From assembly GCA_902488725.1 (NCBI GenBank), contig CABTXO010000001.1, positions 1 through 22,798 of the forward strand: DNA of 22,798 nt. Direction: 5' to 3'. The DNA is from an uncultured Bacteroidales bacterium (GTDB lineage: Bacteria; Bacteroidota; Bacteroidia; Bacteroidales; UBA932). The notes under the pieces are model-generated. The model had not been told where the DNA came from. It saw only the letters and a list, made by a program, of their open reading frames with translations, and did not search any database. How positions within the stretch are numbered: position 1 is the stretch's first letter; every line of letters begins with the position of its first letter. Position numbers and translations under genes: made by a program. This document shows positions 15,211-22,798 of this stretch, piece by piece.

Positions 15211-18200
15211 ATGAGTAAACGAATTTATCTAGTAGGCATCTGTTTGCTGGCATTCAGCGTGTGGGGCGGAGCCATCGCATCCGCTTCCGTCGGTACGGGG
15301 AATGTTGCGGCGGACAGTCAGCAGACGGCAGTGTGCCGGGGCATCGTGACCGATGTGGCAGGCGAGCCCGTGGTCGGTGCCTCCATCGTCTTGCGCGGCA
15401 CCGTGCGGGGGACGCTCACCGATGTCTCCGGCCGGTTCACCCTCGACAACGTGTCCGCCGGAGATGTGCTCGAGATTTCCATTCTCGGCTACAAGTCCCA
15501 GACGGTGACCTGGAACGGCGGCGAGCTTTCCGTCGTCCTGGAAGAAGACACCCAGTACCTCGACGAGGTGGTGGTGGTCGGTTTCGGCACCCAGAAGAAG
15601 GTCAATCTGACCGGCGCCGTGTCCGTCGTGGATGCGAAAGAAATTTCCTCCCGTCCGGTGAACTCCGTGGTGGACGCCCTCCAGGGGACGGTTCCGGGCA
15701 TGAACTTCTTCACGGGATCCCTCGGCGGCGCCCTGAACTCCGAGAAGGCGTTCAACATCCGCGGTTCCGGTACCATCGGAGAGGGTTCATCGGTCAACCC
15801 GCTGGTGCTCATCGATGGCATCGAGGGGAACATGAACACCTTGAATCCGCATGACGTGGCCAGCATCTCCGTTCTGAAGGATGCGTCGGCTTCTTCCATC
15901 TACGGTTCCCGCGCTGCCGGCGGCGTGATCCTCGTCACGACCAAGCGGGGTGCGGAAGGCCGTACCACGGTCAACTACAGCAACAGTTTCCGCTTCAATG
16001 TTCCGCTGAACATGCCGGAGATGATGGATTCCTACACATGGGCGCTGTACATGAACGACGCGAGCGTCAATTCCGGCAGCGGCGTCTGGTTCTCGGATGC
16101 CTGGCTGCAGAAAGTGAAGGCCGCGCAGACCGACAACACCAAGCCGAAGATGTTCAGGAACAAGAACAACCGCTGGGAGGTCTGGGATGACCCCAACCTC
16201 CTGCCCGTCGGCAACACGGACTGGCTGAAGGAGCATTTCGGCAACAGCTTCTCGCAGGAACACAATCTGAGCGTCAGCGGCGGAACTGCGAAGACAAAGT
16301 ATTACCTCTCCGCCTACTTCCTCACCCAGGACGGCATACTCCGCCATGGAAAGGATGACAAGCAGCGCTACTCCGTGAACGGCCGGATCAGCACGGACAT
16401 CGCCGCTTGGCTGAACCTGTCCTGGAACGTCCGTTTCGGCCGCACGGATTTCGTGTCCCCGAGCTGGGTCGACGACTCGGTTTTCTACCACAATGTCATG
16501 CGGTACTGGCCGATCGTGCCGACCACCGATCCGAACGGACACCCTGTTCCGGAATCTTTCATCTCGGAACTCTCTGCCGGCGGCCAGCACAAGGAACAGA
16601 GCGACATGCTGGCGCAGCAGCTGGCCTTCCTCATCACTCCGCTCGAAGGCTGGACGATCCATGCGGAACTGAACTACCGGATCAATGTGGACAACCGCCA
16701 CACGGACTGGCTCACGACTTATGGCTATGATGCGGACGGCATTCCGTACGTCACCAACAATGCCAATTCTTCGGTGAAAGAGGAGTACTGGAAGAACAAC
16801 TACTTCAATCCGAACATCTATTCGGAATATCTTCGCTCCTTCGGCCTGCACAACTTCAAGGTGATGGCCGGTTTCCAGTCCGAATTGCTGAACGCGCGGG
16901 ATTTCTCCGCACAGCAGAACGGCATCCTGTCCAATCTCCCGACGCTCAACACCACCGCCGCCGATCCGAAGGTGGGAGGGGCTTACAAAAGTTGGTCCAC
17001 CGCCGGCTTTTTCGGCCGTCTGAACTATGACTTCGACGGACGTTACCTCTTCGAGGCCAATCTCCGCTACGACGGAAGCTCCCGGTTCATCCGCGAGAAG
17101 CGATGGAACTGGTTCCCGTCCTTCTCCGCCGGCTGGAACCTCGCGCGTGAACCGTTCATGGAGTCCGCACGGGACATCGTAGATCTGCTGAAGGTGCGCG
17201 CTTCCTGGGGGCAGCTGGGCAACCAGAACACGGACAACTGGTATCCGTTCTATCCGACCATGGGCTACTCCGCCAAGGGCGGGAACTGGCTCGTCGGCGG
17301 TCAGAAACCGAACATTTCCAGCGAGCCGGACCTGGTCTCCTCCCTCCTGACCTGGGAAAAGAACCGCACCTGGGAAATCGGTCTGGACTGGGGCCTCTTC
17401 AACAACCGGCTGACGGGCAGCTTCGGCTACTTCCAGCGCAAGACCTACGACATGGTGGGTCCCGCTCCCGAACTTCCCGACATCCTCGGAACGGCCGTTC
17501 CCAAGGTCAACAACCTGGACATGACTTCCAAGGGCTGGGACCTGCAGGTCGGCTGGCGTGACTTTATCGGAGACTTCAACTACGGCGTCACCCTGACCCT
17601 GAGCGACAACACCGTGGTCATCGACAAGTACCCGAATCCCGCCAAAACGCTGGACAAGTATTATGTGGGTGCCCATCTCGGGGACATCTGGGGCTACGAG
17701 ACCGTGGGAATCGCCAAGTCCGAGCAGGAGATGAACGGCTGGCTGGCCAAGGTGGACCAGAGCCGGCTCGGCAGCAACTGGACGGCAGGCGACATCATGT
17801 ACGCCGACCTCAACAAGGACGGTGTCGTGGACAACGGCGAGAACACGGTCGACAAGCCGGGCGACATGAAGATCATCGGCAACACCACCCCCCGCTACAA
17901 CTTCGGATTGAACCTCACGGCTGACTGGAAAGGATTCGACTTCAAGATGTTCTGGCAGGGAACTCTCAAGCGCGACTACTGGCCGGGCCGCGACGATGCT
18001 CCCTTCTGGGGGGCCTGCGGCATCAGCAAATGGCAGGCGCTGGGCCTGAAGCAGCATCTGGACTACTTCCGCGCCGATGCGAATCATCCGCTGGGGCAGA
18101 ATCTGGACGGCTACTATCCCTCCGCAAACTGGAGCGGCGGGCGGAACAACTACGTTCAGAGCCGTTACCTGCAGAACGCGGCCTACGCCCGTCTGAAGAA

Positions 18201-18411
18201 CCTGACGCTGGGCTACACCCTGCCGCAGCAGCTCTCCCGCAAGTTCTATGTCGAGCGGCTGCGCGTGTTCGCTTCCGCCGAGAACCTGTGGACGGTCACC
18301 AAATTCACGGATACCGCGGATCCGGAACTGGTCGAAATCGGCGACAAGGGCTTCGGCAAGACCTACCCGCTCTCCAGGACATTCTCCGTCGGACTTGACA
18401 TCACTTTCTAA
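15211..18411 (+). CDS. SusC/RagA-family TonB-linked outer-membrane transporter
   Basis: A 1066-residue outer-membrane importer that works with the SusD-like lipoprotein as its lid. Order of parts: signal peptide 1-~25; carboxypeptidase-regulatory-like domain ~40-112 (CRGIVTDVAGEPVVGASIVL); TonB-box region with YLDEVVVVGFGTQKK at 116-130; plug domain including the SusC signature VLKDASASSIYGSRAAGG (221-238); then a 22-strand-type barrel ending in FSVGLDITF. Length is typical (about 1000-1100). There is no N-terminal STN domain, so it is not of the type controlled by a FecR-like anti-sigma. No glycoside hydrolase, sulfatase or peptidase lies next to it, so the substrate is open; the divergent hut operon makes peptides or amino-acid-rich material a reasonable guess. 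The susD gene starts 12 bases after its TAA. Confidence 0.96.
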   Translation: MSKRIYLVGICLLAFSVWGGAIASASVGTGNVAADSQQTAVCRGIVTDVAGEPVVGASIVLRGTVRGTLTDVSGRFTLDNVSAGDVLEISILGYKSQTVTWNGGELSVVLEEDTQYLDEVVVVGFGTQKKVNLTGAVSVVDAKEISSRPVNSVVDALQGTVPGMNFFTGSLGGALNSEKAFNIRGSGTIGEGSSVNPLVLIDGIEGNMNTLNPHDVASISVLKDASASSIYGSRAAGGVILVTTKRGAEGRTTVNYSNSFRFNVPLNMPEMMDSYTWALYMNDASVNSGSGVWFSDAWLQKVKAAQTDNTKPKMFRNKNNRWEVWDDPNLLPVGNTDWLKEHFGNSFSQEHNLSVSGGTAKTKYYLSAYFLTQDGILRHGKDDKQRYSVNGRISTDIAAWLNLSWNVRFGRTDFVSPSWVDDSVFYHNVMRYWPIVPTTDPNGHPVPESFISELSAGGQHKEQSDMLAQQLAFLITPLEGWTIHAELNYRINVDNRHTDWLTTYGYDADGIPYVTNNANSSVKEEYWKNNYFNPNIYSEYLRSFGLHNFKVMAGFQSELLNARDFSAQQNGILSNLPTLNTTAADPKVGGAYKSWSTAGFFGRLNYDFDGRYLFEANLRYDGSSRFIREKRWNWFPSFSAGWNLAREPFMESARDIVDLLKVRASWGQLGNQNTDNWYPFYPTMGYSAKGGNWLVGGQKPNISSEPDLVSSLLTWEKNRTWEIGLDWGLFNNRLTGSFGYFQRKTYDMVGPAPELPDILGTAVPKVNNLDMTSKGWDLQVGWRDFIGDFNYGVTLTLSDNTVVIDKYPNPAKTLDKYYVGAHLGDIWGYETVGIAKSEQEMNGWLAKVDQSRLGSNWTAGDIMYADLNKDGVVDNGENTVDKPGDMKIIGNTTPRYNFGLNLTADWKGFDFKMFWQGTLKRDYWPGRDDAPFWGACGISKWQALGLKQHLDYFRADANHPLGQNLDGYYPSANWSGGRNNYVQSRYLQNAAYARLKNLTLGYTLPQQLSRKFYVERLRVFASAENLWTVTKFTDTADPELVEIGDKGFGKTYPLSRTFSVGLDITF

Positions 18412-18423
18412 CTATTGCGCATC

Positions 18424-20433
18424 ATGAAAAAGATCATCGACATATTCATCATCGGAATCGCGTTCGTCGCGCTGGCCGGCTGTGACAAGTTCCTGGACAA
18501 GGAGCCGCAGAGTTCGGTCACGCCGCCCACGTATTTCAGGGCTGAAGCGGATCTGGCAGCCTATTCCATCAACCTGTACGATTTCACCACCATCAATCCG
18601 GGCAGCTACGGCATCAGCACCTTCGGCTACGACAACGGCACCGACAACCAGGCTTCGGTGGGCTACTCCTCCTTCTGGGTGCCGGGCGAATGGCGGGTTG
18701 GTGCCACGTCCGGCGTCTGGGACTTTTCCCGGATCCGGCACTGCAACTATTTTCTGGAGCAGGTGCTCCCGAAACTGGAGCAGAAACTCATCGAAGGCAA
18801 TCAGGGGAACATCAAGCACTATGTGGGTGAGATCTATGTCCTGCGCGCCTACGACTACTTCGGCAAGCTGCAGAGCATGGGCGACTGCCCGATCGTAGAG
18901 AGCGCCCTTCCCGACCAGGCAGAAGTCCTGGTGGAGGCATCCAAGCGGCAGCCCCGGAACAAGGTGGCACGCTTCATCCTGTCCGACCTGGACAAGGCGC
19001 TCGGTCTGCTTTCCGAGGACGCGCCCGGCGGGAAAAACCGCATCAGCCGGAATGCCGCGCTCTTGCTCCGTTCCCGCGTCGCCCTCTATGAGGGTACCTG
19101 GCTGAAGCACCACAAGGGGACGGCCTTCGTCCCGGGCGGCCCGGGCTGGCCCGGCAAATCCGAAGACCTCGGCGGCTTCAACATCGATTCCGAGATTGAT
19201 TTCTTCCTGTCCGAAGCGATGAAATCCGCCAAGGAGCTGGGAGACAGGATGGTCGGCCTGCTTGCCGAGAACACCGACACCCCGGAAGGCATGGACAGCA
19301 AGTTCAAGAGCATCAATTCCTACTACACCCTGTTCTGCGACGAGGATTTGGAGAACTACAAGGAAGTGCTGATGTGGCGTGCCTACAGCGAGAAGCAGGG
19401 CGTGACCCACAACATCCAGATGCAGCTTGAAAACAACGGCGGCGGATCCGGCTGGACCCGCGGGCTGGTGAATTCCTTCGTGATGCAGAACGGCCTGCCG
19501 ATCTATGCGGCCGGCTCCGGCTACGACCCCGCCTGGGAGAAGGAGAGCGTCAAGGCCACCCTGCAGGGGCGGGATTCCCGCATCCGCATCTTCACCAAGC
19601 AGGACGGAAGCATCGATGACTACAATGCGGACGGTTCCGTGAACCTGTTCAATCCCGACTGGATTGTGCAGGGCAACGACGAGACCCGCATGGTCACCGG
19701 CTATGCCATCAAAAAAGGCAAGCACTACAACAGCTACATGCAGACCCTGCACCACAAGGGTACGACCGGCAGCGTGGTGTTCCGGGGTGCGGAAGCTTTG
19801 CTGAACTACATCGAAGCTTCTTACGAGAAGAGCGGTTCCATCGATGCGACCGCCGACAAGTACTGGAGGGCCCTGCGCAAGCGTGCGAAGATCAACGAGG
19901 ACTACAGGGTGACCATCAACGCCACGGACATGAGCAAGGAAGCCATCGGGGACTTCGGGGCTTACTCGCAGGGCAAACTGGTGGATCCGACCCTTTACAA
20001 CATCCGGCGCGAGCGTCGGAACGAATTCATCGGGGAAGGCATGCGCATGGCCGATCTCAAGCGCTGGAGAGCGCTCGACCAGGTCAAGGACTACCAGATC
20101 GAAGGCATGCTGTACTGGGGTTCTGCCTACGAAGGCAAGCTCACGAACGATGCCGGAGACAACTTGGTGAAGGTCGACGTGGAAGGTGGTACCGGCAACA
20201 TGTCCAGTCTGGAAATAAGCGGTCCGTACATCCACCCATATCAAATTTCCAAGGTGAACAACTCCGTGTTCAACGGGTACAACTTCACTCCGGCCCATTA
20301 CCTGAATCCGCTCCCGCAGAGCGTGTTCCGTCAGACGGCATCCGGCGATCAGACTGACCTCGAGACCTCCGTGGTCTATCAGAATCCCGGCTGGCCGAAA
20401 GTCGCCGGCGAGAAACCCGGTCCTGTGAAATGA
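18424..20433 (+). CDS. SusD/RagB-family nutrient-binding lipoprotein
   Basis: A 669-residue surface lipoprotein that caps the SusC barrel and captures the substrate. MKKIIDIFIIGIAFVALAGC gives the lipobox ALAGC with acylated Cys20. DKFLDKEPQSSVTPPTYF is the usual SusD start after the cysteine. A helical TPR-type N-terminal half follows (KHYVGEIYVLRAYDYFGKLQ), and the signature IRRERRNEFIGEGMRMADLKRW lies around residues 525-546. The C-terminal region ends with NPLPQSVFRQTASG, typical of the family. At 669 residues it is longer than the classic ~550, suggesting extra binding loops. I chose the ATG at 18424 over an in-frame TTG three codons earlier, because it gives the normal lipoprotein start. 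It is the second and last gene of the pair, followed by a strong terminator. The ligand is unknown. Confidence 0.95.
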   Translation: MKKIIDIFIIGIAFVALAGCDKFLDKEPQSSVTPPTYFRAEADLAAYSINLYDFTTINPGSYGISTFGYDNGTDNQASVGYSSFWVPGEWRVGATSGVWDFSRIRHCNYFLEQVLPKLEQKLIEGNQGNIKHYVGEIYVLRAYDYFGKLQSMGDCPIVESALPDQAEVLVEASKRQPRNKVARFILSDLDKALGLLSEDAPGGKNRISRNAALLLRSRVALYEGTWLKHHKGTAFVPGGPGWPGKSEDLGGFNIDSEIDFFLSEAMKSAKELGDRMVGLLAENTDTPEGMDSKFKSINSYYTLFCDEDLENYKEVLMWRAYSEKQGVTHNIQMQLENNGGGSGWTRGLVNSFVMQNGLPIYAAGSGYDPAWEKESVKATLQGRDSRIRIFTKQDGSIDDYNADGSVNLFNPDWIVQGNDETRMVTGYAIKKGKHYNSYMQTLHHKGTTGSVVFRGAEALLNYIEASYEKSGSIDATADKYWRALRKRAKINEDYRVTINATDMSKEAIGDFGAYSQGKLVDPTLYNIRRERRNEFIGEGMRMADLKRWRALDQVKDYQIEGMLYWGSAYEGKLTNDAGDNLVKVDVEGGTGNMSSLEISGPYIHPYQISKVNNSVFNGYNFTPAHYLNPLPQSVFRQTASGDQTDLETSVVYQNPGWPKVAGEKPGPVK

Positions 20434-20473
20434 TCCTGTCCCGTCGGGGCCGACCCCCGGCGGATGCCAACGG

Positions 20474-20507
20474 AAAGGGCCGGCTGTAATTACGCAGCCG
20501 GCCTTTT
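20474..20507 (+). terminator. Rho-independent terminator after susD, probably bidirectional
   Basis: A stem of up to 13 pairs with arms 20474-20486 (AAAGGGCCGGCTG) and 20495-20507 (CAGCCGGCCTTTT), with an 8-base loop. It is followed by TTTTCGTTT on the plus strand, so it should stop susCD transcription. Read on the minus strand, the stem is followed by CCCTTTCC, a weaker tail, but it lies just after the stop of the convergent membrane-protein gene (20525) and may serve both. Confidence 0.88.
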
Positions 20508-20524
20508 CGTTTCCGCGTTTTCCG

Positions 20525-21673
20525 CTAGATAATCAACATGAACAGCAGGTAGACCCAGTGCGCCACGAAGGCGGCGGCCAGTCCGCCGAAGGTGTGGGAG
20601 AGGATGGCCTTGGAGGTCAGCTCCCGGTAGCCCAGGGAGTCCAGCATGGCGGTGTGGGTGGAGAGGAAGCCGCTCCAGCACATGCCGATGGCCGTGAACA
20701 CGGCGATGGCGTTGCCGTCGATCCAGCCCTGGGCCATGAAGTTCGGCACGAGGCTCAGCGCGGCCCCGACGGCTCCCAGCGCGGTGATCGGGAAGGCGAT
20801 CTGGTGGGGATCGTTGAAGCCGAACAAGACCTTGAAGAAGCCGTTGATCTTGCCGGCCAGGTCCGGAAGCAGCTCCGTGCCCTCGTACGCGGCACCGGTG
20901 TAGGCTCCGGAGGCGCTCGGTCCGAAGGTCAGGATCATCACCAGCGTGGAGATGATCAGCACCCCCGGAATGATGGCGATGCCTACTTCCACGCCGGCCT
21001 TGCCGCCGTCCAGCAGGGCGTTCAGCGTCCGCAGGAAAGTACCTTTTTCCTCCGGATGCTCGGGCCCGTCTTCGATGTCTTTCAGCTCCCGGGCCGTCAC
21101 CACGTCCTCGTCCCGGTACTGCGGGTAGGCCTTGACGACGAAGTGCTGCATCAGCCGCGTGGACACGATGCAGCCGCAGCAGGCGCCGAACAGGCCGATC
21201 AGCGGCTCCGCGAACCAGCCCTGGCTGATCATGAAGATGATGACGATCAGCCCCATCCCGAAGGCGGTCCCGAAATTGGTCAGGGAGATGAACTGGAACT
21301 TCTTGAAGTAGCTGGCGAAGCGCTTGTCCTTGGACAGGGTGATGATGGCCGGATTGTCGCTCAGAAAGGTCATCACGGCACCGAGTGAAGCCACGCCCGG
21401 GAGGCCGAAGAGCGGCTTCATCAGCGGCCGCAGGATCTTCTCCAGCAGGGCCACGACCCCGAATTCGACGAAGAGTTTCCCGACGGCACCGGTGATCACG
21501 CAGATGCTCATCAGGTAGAAGACGGTGTTGAGCAGCAGATCATGGGCTGTGTGCATGACGGTGTTCAGCATGTTCGCGGCGCCCATCCGGACGCCCATGT
21601 AGGTGAAAAGTCCGGCCACGATGACGAGGCAGACGATGGCGGAAGTGTACTTCCACTTCTTGAATCCTTTCAT
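20525..21673 (-). CDS. Gate/nucleoside-recognition domain membrane protein (CD0519/CD1768-like)
   Basis: A 382-residue inner-membrane protein with about 8-10 hydrophobic segments in two similar halves. Each half holds a Gate-type stretch: the first has ICVITGAVGKLFVEFGVVALLEKILRPLMKPLFGLPG followed by FLSDNPAIITLSKDKRFASYF; the second has a repeat-like ALGAVGAALSLVP and GFLSTHTAMLDSLGYRELTSKA. A polar loop of ~50 residues (YPQYRDEDVVTARELKDIEDGPEHPEEKG) joins them. This resembles the spore-maturation SpmA/SpmB and nucleoside-recognition families, whose transported molecule is not settled, and the CD0519/CD1768 membrane proteins of clostridia. The ATG at 21673 (MKGFKKWKY) is preferred; an upstream in-frame TTG at 21700 would add 9 residues that reach toward the stop of the preceding gene. 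It is 39 bases downstream of the transglutaminase gene, so probably cotranscribed. Function is not assigned. Confidence 0.78.
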   Translation of the reverse strand: MKGFKKWKYTSAIVCLVIVAGLFTYMGVRMGAANMLNTVMHTAHDLLLNTVFYLMSICVITGAVGKLFVEFGVVALLEKILRPLMKPLFGLPGVASLGAVMTFLSDNPAIITLSKDKRFASYFKKFQFISLTNFGTAFGMGLIVIIFMISQGWFAEPLIGLFGACCGCIVSTRLMQHFVVKAYPQYRDEDVVTARELKDIEDGPEHPEEKGTFLRTLNALLDGGKAGVEVGIAIIPGVLIISTLVMILTFGPSASGAYTGAAYEGTELLPDLAGKINGFFKVLFGFNDPHQIAFPITALGAVGAALSLVPNFMAQGWIDGNAIAVFTAIGMCWSGFLSTHTAMLDSLGYRELTSKAILSHTFGGLAAAFVAHWVYLLFMLII

Positions 21674-21712
21674 AGAGAATTGGTTGCTGGGATGTTGCAA
21701 TATGGATTTGTG

Positions 21713-22798
21713 TTACAGATAGTCGATGTGGAAGGAATAGTCCCACTGGTTGAAGTACAGGTTGCCGTACTCCCATTCCACCTCGCCGCGCTGGAAGTCG
21801 ACCGTCTCGCTGCGCGGGAATTTTTTCTCCGGGTCCATGGCCCGCCCGAAGTCGCTGTTGACGACCATCCGGTAAGGCTCGATGCCGCCGAAGAAGAAAT
21901 CCCCTCCGTAGGCGGTCGCCCCGAAACTCACGTCCGCCGGGATCCAGCCGATGCCTTCGAAATAGACTTCGCACCAGTCGTGCAGGTTCTGCGCGCCCGG
22001 ATGCATCATCAGGCCGCTCTGCCACCGTGCCGGAATGCCCTTGGCGCGGCAGAGGGTCATGAACAGCAGGGTCTGCTGCCCGCAGTCGCCGTGCCGGTTC
22101 GCAAGGACATATTCCGGAATATTCTCGATCGTGGAATATTCCCGCGCGGAGGCCCATGGGATGGCGTCCACCCACGCGTACAGGGCTTTCGCCTGCAGGT
22201 AGGGGTTCGGGATGCCGCGGGTCAGGGAGTCCGCGAGCGCGCGGATCGCGGGGGTGAAGCGGATGTGCCGCTCCCGTTCGGCGGTGTACGCCCGGTAGGC
22301 ATCCGAAGCCGTGTCATAGGGGAGGACCCGGGCCGTGTCGACGGGGTGCCACTCGCCGCTGGAGGTATATTCAAAGACCTCGTAAAAGGTCGTGGGCCTG
22401 TCCCGGCGGGTCTTGGCTTCGAGGTAGAGACTGCCGTGGGCGCAGGCGGGATCGGAAAAACGGATTCTGTCCGGAGAATATGCCGCACTGTCCACGCCGG
22501 CTTCGATGAATGTGACGTCCGTCTGCCGCGCGACGTCCTGCCGCGGATAGGGCAGCCAGCAGCGGAGGGTCTTCCGCGGCCGGAGGGTGTTCGCCGGGAC
22601 GGTGAGGGTGAAGGTCACCCGCATCCGCTTCGGCAGGGCCAGGAAGGCGGAACTGTCCCGGGGAACGTCCCCGGAGGCCGGCTGCCGGGCCTGCACCTGC
22701 GCCATGATCGCCGGGACCGTCTGCGCGTCGATGGCCTCGTGGCCCGAAATCGACGTGCCTGTCTTGGAAAGGTCTTCAGCGTCCGCTTTCGCTTTCCG
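21713..22798 (-). CDS. Transglutaminase-like domain protein (N-terminal part outside window)
   Basis: The frame is open to the right edge, so the true start is not seen; the ATG at 22705 is internal, since 31 further in-frame codons without a stop precede it. The visible 361 residues contain a strand-rich region (~30-130 counted from that ATG), then a transglutaminase-like cysteine-peptidase core with Cys208 in GDCGQQTLLFMTLCRAKGIPAR, His242 in NLHDWCEVYFE and Asp258 in GWIPADVSFG, the usual triad order. Such proteins hydrolyse or crosslink amide bonds in the cell envelope, or act as peptidases. A signal peptide cannot be checked because the N-terminus is missing. It is followed 39 bases later by the Gate membrane protein in the same direction, suggesting a joint envelope function. 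Substrate unknown. Confidence 0.85.
   Translation of the reverse strand, partial: RKAKADAEDLSKTGTSISGHEAIDAQTVPAIMAQVQARQPASGDVPRDSSAFLALPKRMRVTFTLTVPANTLRPRKTLRCWLPYPRQDVARQTDVTFIEAGVDSAAYSPDRIRFSDPACAHGSLYLEAKTRRDRPTTFYEVFEYTSSGEWHPVDTARVLPYDTASDAYRAYTAERERHIRFTPAIRALADSLTRGIPNPYLQAKALYAWVDAIPWASAREYSTIENIPEYVLANRHGDCGQQTLLFMTLCRAKGIPARWQSGLMMHPGAQNLHDWCEVYFEGIGWIPADVSFGATAYGGDFFFGGIEPYRMVVNSDFGRAMDPEKKFPRSETVDFQRGEVEWEYGNLYFNQWDYSFHIDYL

Noticed and set aside
15787..18087. 766-codon minus-strand open frame opposite susC
   Set aside because: Antisense shadow; the SusC signature, plug and barrel are clear on the plus strand.
18412..20298. 628-codon minus-strand open frame opposite susD
   Set aside because: Antisense shadow of a gene with a clear lipobox and SusD signature.
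20525..22798. Sporulation role for the Gate protein because of its similarity to SpmA/SpmB
   Set aside because: Bacteroidota do not form endospores; the family is wider than sporulation and no other spore gene is present.

Overview
The window looks like a chromosomal segment of a fairly GC-rich Bacteroidota, most likely order Bacteroidales. An Alistipes/Rikenellaceae-like genome is a guess from base composition. The support is a SusC/SusD pair, NigD-like and BACON lipoproteins, a TonB-dependent receptor tail, start codons that mostly lack strong Shine-Dalgarno sequences, and TAnnTTTG-type -7 boxes. Coding density is very high. No intergenic stretch exceeds 300 bases; the largest is the 263-base divergent region before susC. 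I saw no tRNA, rRNA, CRISPR array, transposase or prophage gene.

Layout. (A) 1-4133, plus strand: a tight operon with the 3' end of a TonB-dependent outer-membrane receptor, a small lipoprotein, a DUF6850-like beta-barrel, and a BACON + DUF4876-like lipoprotein, closed by a strong hairpin terminator. (B) 4090-5577, minus strand: an NhaC-type Na+/H+ antiporter, convergent with A. (C) 5717-8355, plus strand: a three-gene operon of a NigD-like lipoprotein, an ECF sigma factor, and a protein with an anti-sigma-like N-terminus, one membrane segment and a C-terminal beta-barrel. (D) 8348-14947, minus strand: a complete histidine-utilisation operon, transcribed as ftcD (fused), hutU, hutH, hutI. (E) 15211-20507, plus strand: a SusC/SusD pair transcribed divergently from the hut operon and closed by a probably bidirectional terminator. 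(F) 20525-22798, minus strand: a Gate/nucleoside-recognition membrane protein preceded by a transglutaminase-like protein that runs off the right edge.

How the genes fit together. The hut operon encodes every step from histidine to glutamate plus methenyl-tetrahydrofolate and ammonia: HutH makes urocanate, HutU makes imidazolonepropionate, HutI makes formiminoglutamate, and the fused FTCD transfers the formimino group to THF and deaminates it. It has no local transporter or regulator. The divergent SusCD pair could supply peptides or histidine-containing material, but this rests on location only. Operon C places a cytoplasmic sigma factor, a possible inner-membrane anti-sigma with a barrel-like tail, and a cell-envelope lipoprotein in one transcript, which suggests an envelope-sensing regulatory unit. 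Operon A looks like an outer-membrane uptake or surface complex of unknown substrate.

The most unusual non-coding items are a structured 114-base element between hutU and hutH, a perfect 17-bp tandem duplication just before the susC start codon, overlapping palindromes just upstream of ftcD, and a terminator that lies inside the last codons of nhaC.
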